A stretch of 64,000 bases of DNA, taken from Geminocystis herdmanii PCC 6308. GTDB taxonomy: Bacteria; Cyanobacteriota; Cyanobacteriia; Cyanobacteriales; Cyanobacteriaceae. Both the position numbers and the translations under genes were made by a program. Below the pieces are notes generated by a model that saw nothing but the letters and a program-made list of their open reading frames with translations, was not told where the DNA came from and made no database searches. Below, piece after piece: positions 55,100 to 63,786 of this stretch (the stretch's first letter is position 1; the number at the start of each line of letters is the position of its first letter). Location of the stretch: contig NZ_CM001775.1 of NCBI RefSeq assembly GCF_000332235.1, forward strand, positions 1,828,230-1,892,229, given 5' to 3'.

Positions 55100-55296
55100 G
55101 ACTTCAAACGCTAAAATAAGTGTTTTTTGTGATATTTTTTGTAATTAAATTTTTTTTTGCCAAAATTTGCATAAATTAGGAAAGTTCTCCTGATAAGTAA
55201 ATAAGAATGAAAATTTATCCATAATCAGATTTTTCCTGATAGGTAAGTCTCAATTGGATAAGTTGTTCACTTTTTACTATATTAAGGAGTTTTTTC

Positions 55297-56481
55297 ATGA
55301 ACGATCGATCGAATCCAGAGAATAAACCATTAAAAGCTACGGAAAGAGTCAGTAATACAAAACCAAAACCTCGTCTTTTTTCTCAAGAGGAGTTAAATTC
55401 ATCTCCTTGGGGAAAATTCATCTTATTTTTAAATCAATCTTACGATAATTTTATTCCTCATAATTTTGATAAACAAAAAAGACAATTAAAAATAGTAGAA
55501 ATTCAGAAAAAAATTCTTACAATTTTAGAAAGTAAACAATATCAGACGTGGAATAATTTACTTGATAATCTGGATTTTAATGATTATGAATATGATATTG
55601 CTGAAAATTTCTGTTTTCATCTTTCTCACAAATATTCCGATGATAATATTGAAAAATTTTTGGAAAAATGGGAAAATTATTTGACTAATTTTGTCAGTTT
55701 ATTTGAACATTATTTTAACAATATTGAAGCCCCAGATTTAGTTAAATTAAATCAAATAGCAGATATTATTGATCAATTTAATAAGTCGAAAGAACGTACT
55801 TTTTGGTTTATTATTTTGTTACCTAAATTTATCGATGATAACTCTAAAAAAATATTAATTAACTGTATTGGTTATCAAGAAATAATTAAGTTTGGGGCTT
55901 TTGAAGACTTAAAAGAATTTGGTTATAAACTACAAAAAAAGTTTGCTTTAACTCGTACCGCTATTAAAGATCGTACTGCTCAAAATTTAGTACAGGAATT
56001 AGGGGAAGTTGAGAGTAAATTTAAGGGCGAAATACAACAGCTAGAATTGAAGATTAAACAGTTAGAAAATGAGTTAGAAGAAACTCAAAGAAATTCTTTT
56101 CAAAATGCTGTTTATGATTTGGCAAAATCTTTACAGGATAATCAACAACAACCAGTATTAAGTCAATTATTTATTCTTTATAAAAAGCTAGATAATTGTT
56201 TAGAAAATAATGAGAGTTTATCCCCTACGGATACTTTAACTTACTTTATCACGATCGAATCTTTATTGACGGCATTTAAACAGTTAAATATTAGTCAATT
56301 TCCCGAAAAAATTGAGGGAACTTTTGAGATTACGGGGGAAGATTTAGATAACAATAAATATAACTACACATCTGGCTCTCAATTTGTGAGTAAAGACGAT
56401 AAAAAAATTGTCAAATGTATTGCCCCCGGTTGGAAAGTGGACGATCGAATTGTGACTCCTGCCAAAGTAGAAGAAGCATAA
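55297..56481 (+). CDS. GrpE-like nucleotide exchange factor with novel N-terminal domain
   Basis: This is a 394-residue protein. Residues about 30-215 are an all-helical acidic domain that I do not recognise. A coiled coil follows at about 230-270 (ELGEVESKFKGEIQQLELKI). The C-terminal part ends in CIAPGWKVDDRIVTPAKVEEA-like sequence, the arrangement of the GrpE beta head (canonical ending GYxxxDRVLRPAxV). AAGGAG lies 10 bases before the ATG. It is 39 bp upstream of the NYN-Hsp70 gene on the same strand. This makes it the probable exchange factor for that Hsp70, but the assignment of the head is by pattern only. Confidence 0.7.
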   Translation: MNDRSNPENKPLKATERVSNTKPKPRLFSQEELNSSPWGKFILFLNQSYDNFIPHNFDKQKRQLKIVEIQKKILTILESKQYQTWNNLLDNLDFNDYEYDIAENFCFHLSHKYSDDNIEKFLEKWENYLTNFVSLFEHYFNNIEAPDLVKLNQIADIIDQFNKSKERTFWFIILLPKFIDDNSKKILINCIGYQEIIKFGAFEDLKEFGYKLQKKFALTRTAIKDRTAQNLVQELGEVESKFKGEIQQLELKIKQLENELEETQRNSFQNAVYDLAKSLQDNQQQPVLSQLFILYKKLDNCLENNESLSPTDTLTYFITIESLLTAFKQLNISQFPEKIEGTFEITGEDLDNNKYNYTSGSQFVSKDDKKIVKCIAPGWKVDDRIVTPAKVEEA

Positions 56482-56520
56482 TTAATAATATTAAAAACTA
56501 GCAAAAAAGGTACAAAAAAT

Positions 56521-59500
56521 ATGAATAGAATTGCAATTTTATTGGATTTAGATAACATTAAACCTAAGTTAGATATAGTCGAAGATATTTGTAAAAAACA
56601 CGGCTCGATCGTCATGCGTCGTGCCTTTTCTAATACCCCTTCGGTTTTAACTGCCTATGGTAGTAAATTTCGAGAATTTGACTATCGTTTTGAATTAACC
56701 CCCGGTTTAACCCCCGTATCTCAAGAGGTGGACAATCTCATTTTTCAAACCGCAGAAGAATTAATTAACAATAGTAAATTAAACATTAATACCATTGCTA
56801 TAGTAAGCAATGATAATGATTATTCTCGCTTATTTAATAAACTTAAATCTCGAAAAATTAAAACGATTATTATAGGTACAAATATCGGCAATAAATGTCG
56901 TGAAACTGCTGATTATGTAGAGATTCTCAAGGATGTAATGCGATCGCAATGTGTCGGCATCGATTTAGGCACGACAAACACAGTTATTTCTTTGACAACC
57001 TTTAATGAAATGACGAAGCAATATAACGCTGCAGTGTTAGAAGTTCCTTTGAAAGACGAAAATTCTAGTCTCGTACGCAAAGCAACCATCCCCTCTAGTG
57101 TCAGATTCAACAGTCTTGACAATGGAGAAATCGGAGGGCATATTAAAAATAACGCCTATGCTTTCCGAGATCAAACTATTTTGGCATGGAAACATAACAT
57201 GGGGGATTCCGATAACGGGAAACCCTTTTATTATCAACTTACATCGGGAGAAATTACTCCAGAAATGGCGGCTTCTCAAGTGTTGGCTTTTTGTCGTCAT
57301 CACTTATTAGAAAGATATGGTAGTGTGGAAGGAGTCGTCATTACTCATCCAGCTTCCTATGAATCCGATGCCATTGAAGCCACCCGTAAGGCAACCGTGT
57401 TGGCAGGTTGGCAAGAAGCTGAAGTTGTTTTGTTATCTGAACCTCAAGCCGCTTTATACGATTTCCTTCACTCCATGCAAAAAGGCGATATTCCTCCTCG
57501 TTTTGATGTGAATACTCCTTCTAATATTATGGTGTATGACTTAGGTGGCGGTACTTTAGATGTTACTCTCCACGAGGTACAATGGTCAGACAAGCATAAT
57601 AATTTTGTAATTAATGATATTGCGATCGGCTCTCGCACAAGGGTAGGGGGAGACAAAATAGATAAATTAATCGCTGATTATATCTTAGATTATGGTTTGA
57701 ATAATGTTGAAATATCTAGCGTCGATCGAGATAAATTAAGTTATGAATTGCCCATTTATGCAGAAAAATTCAAGAAATTATGGGGAGGAGAATATATTTA
57801 TGCAAGGGAGAAACAAGACTTTAAAATGTCCTTTCAAGGGACTTTTTTAGAAGGAAATGTCCCCATTCGTCACAATATCGACACAGAAAAAATGAAAGGT
57901 ATTTTACAAGAATTATTATGCCCAGATTTAACCATTGATTTACTAGAAAGTATGAATCCCGATACTGCCTTTAATGAGAGTCCTTTTGTCGATCGATTTG
58001 ATACCTTTATTGTACCGATTTTGGACGTATTATTAAAAGCTAAAGCTACTTTAAAACAAGTGCCGAAAGTAGATGCAATTTTACTTAATGGCGGGATGAC
58101 TTATTTTCCCTTAATTAAAGAAAGATTAAGAGAATTTTTCGGAGATATTTTGATTCTCGATGAAGGAAATCCAGATTTAGCAGTAGCGAGAGGAGCTAGT
58201 TTATTTGCTTCGGGAGCTTTAACTTCCGTTGAAAGAGTAAACCCAACAAATATTTATTTAGAAGCCATTACTAATGGTAATAGTAAACTAAATTTATTAA
58301 TTGCTCAAGGACAAAAATACCCCTATAAAACCTGTATCAAAGATACTTTTAAATTACCTCAAAAAGATTCAGGTAATTTGATGTTTAAAATCTGGGTAGG
58401 TATGGGTAATAAAATTAATATTAATACCAAACAAGAACGATCGAGACAAGTGGCATTAAAAAATATTTTTGCCTCTAATTTAAAACAAGGAGATTTGTTA
58501 GATTTAGAAGTAGAATATACCTTTGATGAAAGACTATTATTAACCTTAGTTTCTCAAAAAAATCAAAACGCCAGATTTAAAATTGAGGTTGCTTCAGATT
58601 CCCATGATGTAGAGGAAATTATCAAAATTTCTAATCCGATTAATCTACAAACTCTTATCCCACAAATATCCCGTACTCGTCACGGAAAAACTATTGAGCC
58701 TAATCTTCGAGTTGATTTTAAACATTGGGAAGATGTTGCCATTCAATTAGATAAAAATTTTAATAATGGCAGACTACACGATCGAAGACGAGATTTAGTC
58801 AAGCAAACTACAATAGCCGTTAATCGTAGTCAAATCATCGATGATTTAATTCGTTGGTTAGAAATTGATAATTTTTTCAACTCTCCTTCCTTTGCCACTA
58901 AAACTGTGGTTGCTGTATCCTCTTTAGGAGAAATTCTTTCATCCATTAACCTCGATGAATCTCCCAATGTTAAAGCATCTGAAGGTAAGTTAGAACAATG
59001 GGTACAAATGAAAATTAATCAAGACTTAAACCGATCGGACGATCGATTATACCAAGCCATTGTCAACTTACCCGGTAAATTATATTGGAGTGGTTTTGAT
59101 CAAAAATTGATTGAAGGGTTTAAATGTTTTCAAACAGAAGCAAAAGCCTTAGTCTTTTTAAATTCCCTCGGTAAATGTGGAGAATGTAATACTTATAATT
59201 TAAACTTTTTACGCCATGTCATCAAAACAGGGAAGCACATGGCACATCGGCAAAAAGCCTCTTGGGCTTTAGCTCGTTTAATCAGCCCTGGGCAACCTTT
59301 ACAATGGCGTATTGATTTTAAAGAGGTAAATTCGATCGCACAATTTGCCCTTGATCAATTATATGGCATCACAAAACAACCTCAAGTAGCATTAGATTTA
59401 TTAAGTTGTTTATCTCAATGTTTAGCGTGGCAACTATTAGACTATCAATTAGAAACATCTATTTATCAGCGAGTAGGGCAATTAAAAACAACAGAGTTGC

Positions 59501-59652
59501 CAGTTTATGGTAATCTCAGTGGTTTTTCTCACATTGAATCGGTATTCAAAAATCGATTAGATTTATTATCCAAAATGTTAGACATTAACACTATCTCTGA
59601 TAAAGATTCCACAGAAATTAAACAGTGGCTATTAGAATCCATTAAAGAATAA
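56521..59652 (+). CDS. Fusion of NYN/PIN-like nuclease domain with Hsp70 (DnaK-like) chaperone
   Basis: In this 1043-residue protein, residues 1-140 form a NYN domain: LLDLDNIKP with D9 and D11, EVDNLIFQTAEE, SNDNDY with D98 and D100, and a final TADYVEIL. These acidic residues are the expected metal-binding site of LabA/PIN-type RNases. At 145 an Hsp70 ATPase starts abruptly with VGIDLGTTNT, followed by MVYDLGGGTLDVTLHEV, AIGSRTRVGGDKIDKLI and LNGGMTYFPLIKERL. A short beta-type substrate domain (about 600-700) leads to a long helical C-terminal region (about 720-1043) that resembles the DUF3731 region of atypical bacterial Hsp70s. No J-domain gene is adjacent. The GrpE-like gene upstream suggests a dedicated nucleotide exchange partner. 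Nuclease substrate and client are unknown. Confidence 0.85.
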   Translation: MNRIAILLDLDNIKPKLDIVEDICKKHGSIVMRRAFSNTPSVLTAYGSKFREFDYRFELTPGLTPVSQEVDNLIFQTAEELINNSKLNINTIAIVSNDNDYSRLFNKLKSRKIKTIIIGTNIGNKCRETADYVEILKDVMRSQCVGIDLGTTNTVISLTTFNEMTKQYNAAVLEVPLKDENSSLVRKATIPSSVRFNSLDNGEIGGHIKNNAYAFRDQTILAWKHNMGDSDNGKPFYYQLTSGEITPEMAASQVLAFCRHHLLERYGSVEGVVITHPASYESDAIEATRKATVLAGWQEAEVVLLSEPQAALYDFLHSMQKGDIPPRFDVNTPSNIMVYDLGGGTLDVTLHEVQWSDKHNNFVINDIAIGSRTRVGGDKIDKLIADYILDYGLNNVEISSVDRDKLSYELPIYAEKFKKLWGGEYIYAREKQDFKMSFQGTFLEGNVPIRHNIDTEKMKGILQELLCPDLTIDLLESMNPDTAFNESPFVDRFDTFIVPILDVLLKAKATLKQVPKVDAILLNGGMTYFPLIKERLREFFGDILILDEGNPDLAVARGASLFASGALTSVERVNPTNIYLEAITNGNSKLNLLIAQGQKYPYKTCIKDTFKLPQKDSGNLMFKIWVGMGNKININTKQERSRQVALKNIFASNLKQGDLLDLEVEYTFDERLLLTLVSQKNQNARFKIEVASDSHDVEEIIKISNPINLQTLIPQISRTRHGKTIEPNLRVDFKHWEDVAIQLDKNFNNGRLHDRRRDLVKQTTIAVNRSQIIDDLIRWLEIDNFFNSPSFATKTVVAVSSLGEILSSINLDESPNVKASEGKLEQWVQMKINQDLNRSDDRLYQAIVNLPGKLYWSGFDQKLIEGFKCFQTEAKALVFLNSLGKCGECNTYNLNFLRHVIKTGKHMAHRQKASWALARLISPGQPLQWRIDFKEVNSIAQFALDQLYGITKQPQVALDLLSCLSQCLAWQLLDYQLETSIYQRVGQLKTTELPVYGNLSGFSHIESVFKNRLDLLSKMLDINTISDKDSTEIKQWLLESIKE

Positions 59653-59671
59653 TTCCCATGGTTTATTACTT

Positions 59672-59741
59672 AGGGTTTGCTGAATAAGTCAGAAAACTAT
59701 AAAAATCAAAGGTTTAGACATAATACATTAACCAAAAGCTG
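59672..59741 (+). repeat. Dispersed 70-bp repeat, copy 3
   Basis: TAGGGTTTGCTGAATAAGTC followed by AAAAATCAAAGGTTTAGACA is the best copy of the family at 10735 and 24001. It starts 20 bp after the Hsp70 stop. The rest of the spacer up to the ferredoxin shows no gene. Confidence 0.65.
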
Positions 59742-59924
59742 ATTTCTGAGTCATTATTTAGTCATAAGTAAAATAAAAATATAGTAATTCTATTTTATAA
59801 GTGGTAAGTATTTACTCATTACTCAGAAATCGTTTTTTATCCCACCCATTTTTTCCCTCACCCCACCGAGCATCTCTTTACTGATACAATTAAAGATTGT
59901 GAATAAATATATAAAAAAATTTTT

Positions 59925-60251
59925 ATGACTAATATCTATACGGTAGAAATTATTAATGAAGGTAAAACTTATACTTTACAAGTACCTGAAGATCAAAAAA
60001 TATTAGATGTAGCCGATCGAGAAAACGTACAAATACCTAATTCTTGCAATGCGGGAGTTTGTACGACTTGTGCCGCCAAGATTATTTCTGGAGAAGTTGA
60101 ACAAGGAGAAGGCATGGGCTTATCTCCTGAGTTACAAGCCGAAGGTTACGCTTTATTGTGTGTGTCTTATCCTCGTTCTAATTTGAAAGTAGAGACAGGG
60201 AAGGAAGATGAAGTGTACGATCGACAATTTGGTAGAGCGATTGACTTTTAA
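59925..60251 (+). CDS. Plant-type [2Fe-2S] ferredoxin
   Basis: The 108-residue protein has the cluster ligands C41, C46, C49 and C79 in the pattern C-x4-C-x2-C-x29-C (PNSCNAGVCTTCAAKI). It is an electron carrier of the photosynthetic ferredoxin fold. The C-terminal extension KEDEVYDRQFGRAIDF after the fold distinguishes it from the major PetF and resembles minor ferredoxins of cyanobacteria. The usual acidic partner-binding surface is present in part. The stop is immediately followed by the IS607 element. Confidence 0.93.
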   Translation: MTNIYTVEIINEGKTYTLQVPEDQKILDVADRENVQIPNSCNAGVCTTCAAKIISGEVEQGEGMGLSPELQAEGYALLCVSYPRSNLKVETGKEDEVYDRQFGRAIDF

Positions 60252-60299
60252 CGAAAAACTTACTAAACTTAGTTATAGTTTACTATATAGTTAAGTTTT

Positions 60300-60914
60300 A
60301 TGGTTTATAGACCCCATGAATTTGCCAAATTAATTGGAAGATCGGTTTCAACCCTTAGAAGATGGGATTTTGAAGGAAGGTTAGTCGCAAAAAGAACCAT
60401 TGGAAATCAACGTTATTACGATGAAAATGATTTACAATTAGCACTTAATCTTCCTACTTCTTTGGATGAAAGAAAAACTGTTGTTTATTGTCGAGTATCT
60501 TCATCAGGGCAAAAGGATGATTTAAACTCCCAAATTAAAGCGATGGAATCTTTTTGTTTAGGTGGTGGGATTCCAGTAGATGAGTGGATTACAGAAATCG
60601 ACGGAGGATTAAACTTTAAGCGTAAAAAGTTTTTATTGATTATGAAAGGTATTAGACTGGGGGAAATTAATCATTTAATTGTCGCCCATAAAGACCGATT
60701 AGTTCGCTTTGGCTTCGACTTTTTTGAAGAATATTGTCAATGGTACGGCTGTAAATTAACCGTAGCAAATCAACAATCCTTATCTCCAGAACAAGAAATG
60801 GTAGAAGATTTGTTAGCTATTGTTCAGACTTTTTCTTGTCGTTTATACGGTTTAAGAAGCTACTCAAAAAAACTTCAAGAAATCTTAACAACTGATACTT
60901 TACAATCTCCCTAG
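60300..60914 (+). CDS. tnpA: IS607-family transposase TnpA (serine recombinase)
   Basis: The 204-residue protein has an N-terminal MerR-like helix-turn-helix (FAKLIGRSVSTLRRWDFEGR, then NQRYY) and a serine resolvase catalytic domain with R65 and the nucleophile region S67 in VVYCRVSSSGQKDDL. The conserved AHKDRLVRFGF is also intact. IS607 transposases act by a serine-recombinase mechanism with short or no target specificity. The frame is complete, so this copy may still encode an active enzyme. It is followed by tnpB after 40 bp. Confidence 0.93.
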   Translation: MVYRPHEFAKLIGRSVSTLRRWDFEGRLVAKRTIGNQRYYDENDLQLALNLPTSLDERKTVVYCRVSSSGQKDDLNSQIKAMESFCLGGGIPVDEWITEIDGGLNFKRKKFLLIMKGIRLGEINHLIVAHKDRLVRFGFDFFEEYCQWYGCKLTVANQQSLSPEQEMVEDLLAIVQTFSCRLYGLRSYSKKLQEILTTDTLQSP

Positions 60915-60954
60915 ATATTGTTATACTTCATTAAGTTAGTAAAGTTTAATTATT

Positions 60955-61860
60955 ATGTTTAGTCTTAAGCTAGAACTGAAATTAAATAACAAAGAGAAAA
61001 CTCTTATGGCATAGCACGCTGGGTTCTCTCGCTTTGTTTATAATTATGGTTTAGCGTTAATGGGAATGATTAATCATCAGGAAATTAAGGGAAGTTCTAG
61101 CTATAAGATTGACACTATTAAAAAATTATTTACTAACTACACTAAGAAGCAACCAGAATATGCTTGGTGTAATAATCTTAGTTCTAGGGTATATCAAAAT
61201 GCTTTTCGAGATTTGAAAACTGCCTATTCACGGTACTTTCAAGGGTTAGGGGAGCAACCTGTCTTTAAAAGGAAGAAAGATAAACAATCATTTAGAGTCG
61301 AGTCGAGTAATGGTAAAGTATTATTAGAAGCAGGAAAAATCATCAAAATACCAACTTTAGGTACTTTTAGATTGAAGGAGGCAATTCCTTTTTCTTGTGT
61401 TTCTCAAACTTTTACTATTAGTAAATCGGCGGATAAATGGTTTGTTAGTTTCTCTATTGATGGGGATAGATTACCACCGAGAATCCATCCCGTAATTGAA
61501 CCTGTTGGCATTGACTTAGGCTGTAAAACTTTTGCGACTCTAAGTGATGGAAATGTAGCTGATTTGGGAATGTATGAGTTTAAACGTCAACTAACTTATA
61601 AAGCTCTGTGGTATGCTAATCGTGTTGATATAATCGATCAATGGTATCCATCGTCAAAAAAATGTAGTAATTGTGAGCAGAAAAAAGAAACTTTGTCTTT
61701 GTCTGACAGGCTATATACTTGTGATGAGTGTGGTTTTGAGTGTGATCGTGATTTGAATGCCTCGATCAACTTGGAAAAAGCACCTGAAGAAGTAATTATA
61801 GAAAAAATAGGTTGGGTTACAGCCGAATTAACGTCTGTGGACAGTATCAAGCCGACTTGA
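60955..61860 (+). pseudogene. tnpB: TnpB (RNA-guided nuclease of IS607), inactivated twice
   Basis: The frame starts at ATG 60955 (MFSLKLELKLNNKEKTLMA) and is cut by TAG at 61012-61014, where relatives have Gln, then stays open in the same frame to 61860. RuvC-I Asp (VGIDLGCK, codon 187) and RuvC-III Asp (CDRDLNAS, codon 266) and the C-x2-C zinc ribbon are present. However, the 80 residues between them are far fewer than the roughly 170 of ISDra2 TnpB, so the segment with the second catalytic Glu is deleted (junction near 61555). An alternative start at 61060 would give a 266-residue catalytically dead protein, so a repurposed role cannot be excluded. Confidence 0.85.
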
Positions 61861-61927
61861 CTGGTAGAAGCAGAAAGTAAACGCTATAGTGAGTAACTAT
61901 AGATAAGTTTTATATAACAGTAAGCTA

Positions 61928-62010
61928 AGAATTGAGAATTGAGAATTGAGAATGGAAAATTAATAACGAAGTGATTTGTTGTTAATTGTTCATTGTTAAT
62001 TGTTAATTGA
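61928..62010. repeat. Low-complexity repeats between IS607 and psbY
   Basis: GAATTGAGAATTGAGAATTG and a following TTGTTAATTGTTCATTGTTA run are members of the dispersed heptamer-type repeats. No gene is present. Confidence 0.6.
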
Positions 62011-62079
62011 TTTAATAATTGCAACAAATGTTATCATTTTTCTAATAAAGAGAATTATTAAATACTGGAGTATAAGATT

Positions 62080-62205
62080 ATGGATTTTGATTGGAGATTA
62101 TTAGTTGTTCTATTACCTTTAGGAGTTGCTGGTGGTTGGGCAGTTTATAACATTGGTGCATTAGCTATCACTCAAGCACAAAAATTCTTAAAAAAACAAA
62201 GCTAA
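62080..62205 (+). CDS. psbY: Photosystem II protein PsbY
   Basis: A 41-residue frame begins MDFDWRLLVVLLPLGVAGGW and continues AVYNIGALAITQAQKFLKK. The short acidic and aromatic N terminus, the single membrane helix with WAVYNIG and the basic tail are those of cyanobacterial PsbY, a peripheral PSII subunit near cytochrome b559. CTGGAG nine bases before the ATG is a suitable ribosome-binding site. The gene is short and easily missed in automatic annotation. Confidence 0.88.
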   Translation: MDFDWRLLVVLLPLGVAGGWAVYNIGALAITQAQKFLKKQS

Positions 62206-62240
62206 GTTAAGAATGAGGAATTAGGAATAAGGAATTAGAA

Positions 62241-63620
62241 ATGAAAAACATAGTTCAACAAGAAACAATAGTGGCGATAGCTTCCGCCGTTGTACCGAAT
62301 CAAGGTAGTATCGGCATCGTCAGGTTAAGCGGTGTCACTGCCTTAGAGATTACTCAAAAAATTTTTATACCCCAAGGTAAGCCGTCTTGGAAATCCCATC
62401 AAATCCTTTACGGTTATATTCAACATCCTGATACCCAACAAATTATCGATGAAGTTTTAGTATTATTGATGTTATCTCCTCGATCGTACACTAGAGAGGA
62501 TGTCATCGAGATTCATTGTCACGGGGGAATTATTCCTGTACAGCAAATATTGGAATTGTGTTTGGAATGCGGTGCAAGACTTGCTAATGCAGGAGAGTTT
62601 ACTTTAAGAGCCTTTTTAAATGGTAGAATCGACTTAACCCAAGCTGAAAGTATCTCAGAAATTGTCGGGGCAAAATCTCCTCAAGCCTCCCATGTTGCTT
62701 TATCAGGATTACGGGGAAAACTGGCGCAACCCATTCGAGAAATGCGCTCTAGTTTACTCGATATTTTGGCGGAAGTTGAGGCAAGAATTGACTTTGAAGA
62801 CGATTTACCTCCCCTTGATGAAGCGCAAATTAGAGAGGATTTAGAAGTTAGTCTGTCTCAAGTTAAACACATTTTAGCCACAAAAGATCAAGGGGAGTTG
62901 TTGCGTAGTGGGGTAAAAGTTGCGATCGTAGGTCGTCCAAATGTAGGTAAATCAAGCCTTTTAAATGCTTGGAGTAAAACCGATCGAGCTATTGTCACGG
63001 ATTTACCCGGAACGACTCGTGATGTGGTAGAATCTCAGTTAGTGGTGCAAGGTATCCCCATTCAAGTTTTAGATACCGCAGGAATCAGGGAAACGGAAGA
63101 CACTGTAGAAAAAATTGGGGTTGCTCGATCGTTACAAGCGGTATCCCAAGCGGATTTAATTTTATTTACCATCGATGCTAGTGTCGGATGGACTCTGGAG
63201 GATGAAGAAATTTATCGACAAATCAAAGACTTAAATCTGATCCTCGTCATCAATAAAACCGATATAGCACCATCAGAAGGGGTCAAATACCCCGATGAAA
63301 TTAATCAAATAGTACCCACCGCAGGGGCACTCAATCAAGGCATATACGCCCTAGAAACTGCCATCATTGACACCATTAAAAAGGGAGAAACCACCGCAGG
63401 AGATTTAGATATTGCCATTAATCAACGTCAAGCCGCCGCCCTAACTCGTGCTAAAATTGCCCTGATTCAAGTACAAGAGACAATGGAAAATCAGTTACCC
63501 CTAGATTTTTGGACTATTGATTTACGCATTGCCATTCAAGCATTAGGGGAGATTACAGGGGAAGAAGTGACAGAATCTGTACTCGATCGAATTTTTAGCC
63601 GTTTTTGTATAGGGAAATAA
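62241..63620 (+). CDS. mnmE: tRNA modification GTPase MnmE
   Basis: With MnmG, MnmE makes the 5-carboxymethylaminomethyl modification at wobble uridine 34. The N-terminal tetrahydrofolate-binding domain begins [20 protein letters not shown]. The G domain has G1 GRPNVGKSS (231-239), G3 DTAG and G4 NKTD. The C-terminal FCIGK contains the invariant functional Cys. The length of 459 is normal. It begins 35 bp after psbY on the same strand. Confidence 0.96.
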   Translation: MKNIVQQETIVAIASAVVPNQGSIGIVRLSGVTALEITQKIFIPQGKPSWKSHQILYGYIQHPDTQQIIDEVLVLLMLSPRSYTREDVIEIHCHGGIIPVQQILELCLECGARLANAGEFTLRAFLNGRIDLTQAESISEIVGAKSPQASHVALSGLRGKLAQPIREMRSSLLDILAEVEARIDFEDDLPPLDEAQIREDLEVSLSQVKHILATKDQGELLRSGVKVAIVGRPNVGKSSLLNAWSKTDRAIVTDLPGTTRDVVESQLVVQGIPIQVLDTAGIRETEDTVEKIGVARSLQAVSQADLILFTIDASVGWTLEDEEIYRQIKDLNLILVINKTDIAPSEGVKYPDEINQIVPTAGALNQGIYALETAIIDTIKKGETTAGDLDIAINQRQAAALTRAKIALIQVQETMENQLPLDFWTIDLRIAIQALGEITGEEVTESVLDRIFSRFCIGK

Positions 63621-63786
63621 GAAGTGAACTACCCGTTTCTAGCACCGATTAATCAAGTTATATCATAAACCTTAACACCTTCCTTCATCAAAAAAACTTT
63701 TTAACCAACCCCTAATTATCGATGAAAAACGGTTCTTGATTTTGGTATATTTAATGTATAAACCAACGATCTCAAACCAAAACTAT

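Larger units (their letters stand above)
60252..61920 (+). mobile_element. IS607-family insertion sequence with degenerate tnpB
   Basis: A serine-recombinase tnpA and a tnpB remnant lie in tandem. The left flank TATATAGTTAAGTTTTA (60284-60300) and the right flank CTATAGATAAGTTTTATA (61898-61915) share TAnnTAAGTTTTA, so they are probably subterminal sequences. Exact ends are uncertain, since IS607 elements lack inverted repeats and target duplication. The element starts directly after the ferredoxin stop codon. Confidence 0.8.

Noticed and set aside
55297-59652. Ordinary grpE-dnaK heat-shock operon
   Set aside because: No dnaJ is adjacent, both proteins carry large non-canonical domains, and the Hsp70 is preceded by a NYN nuclease domain in the same frame.
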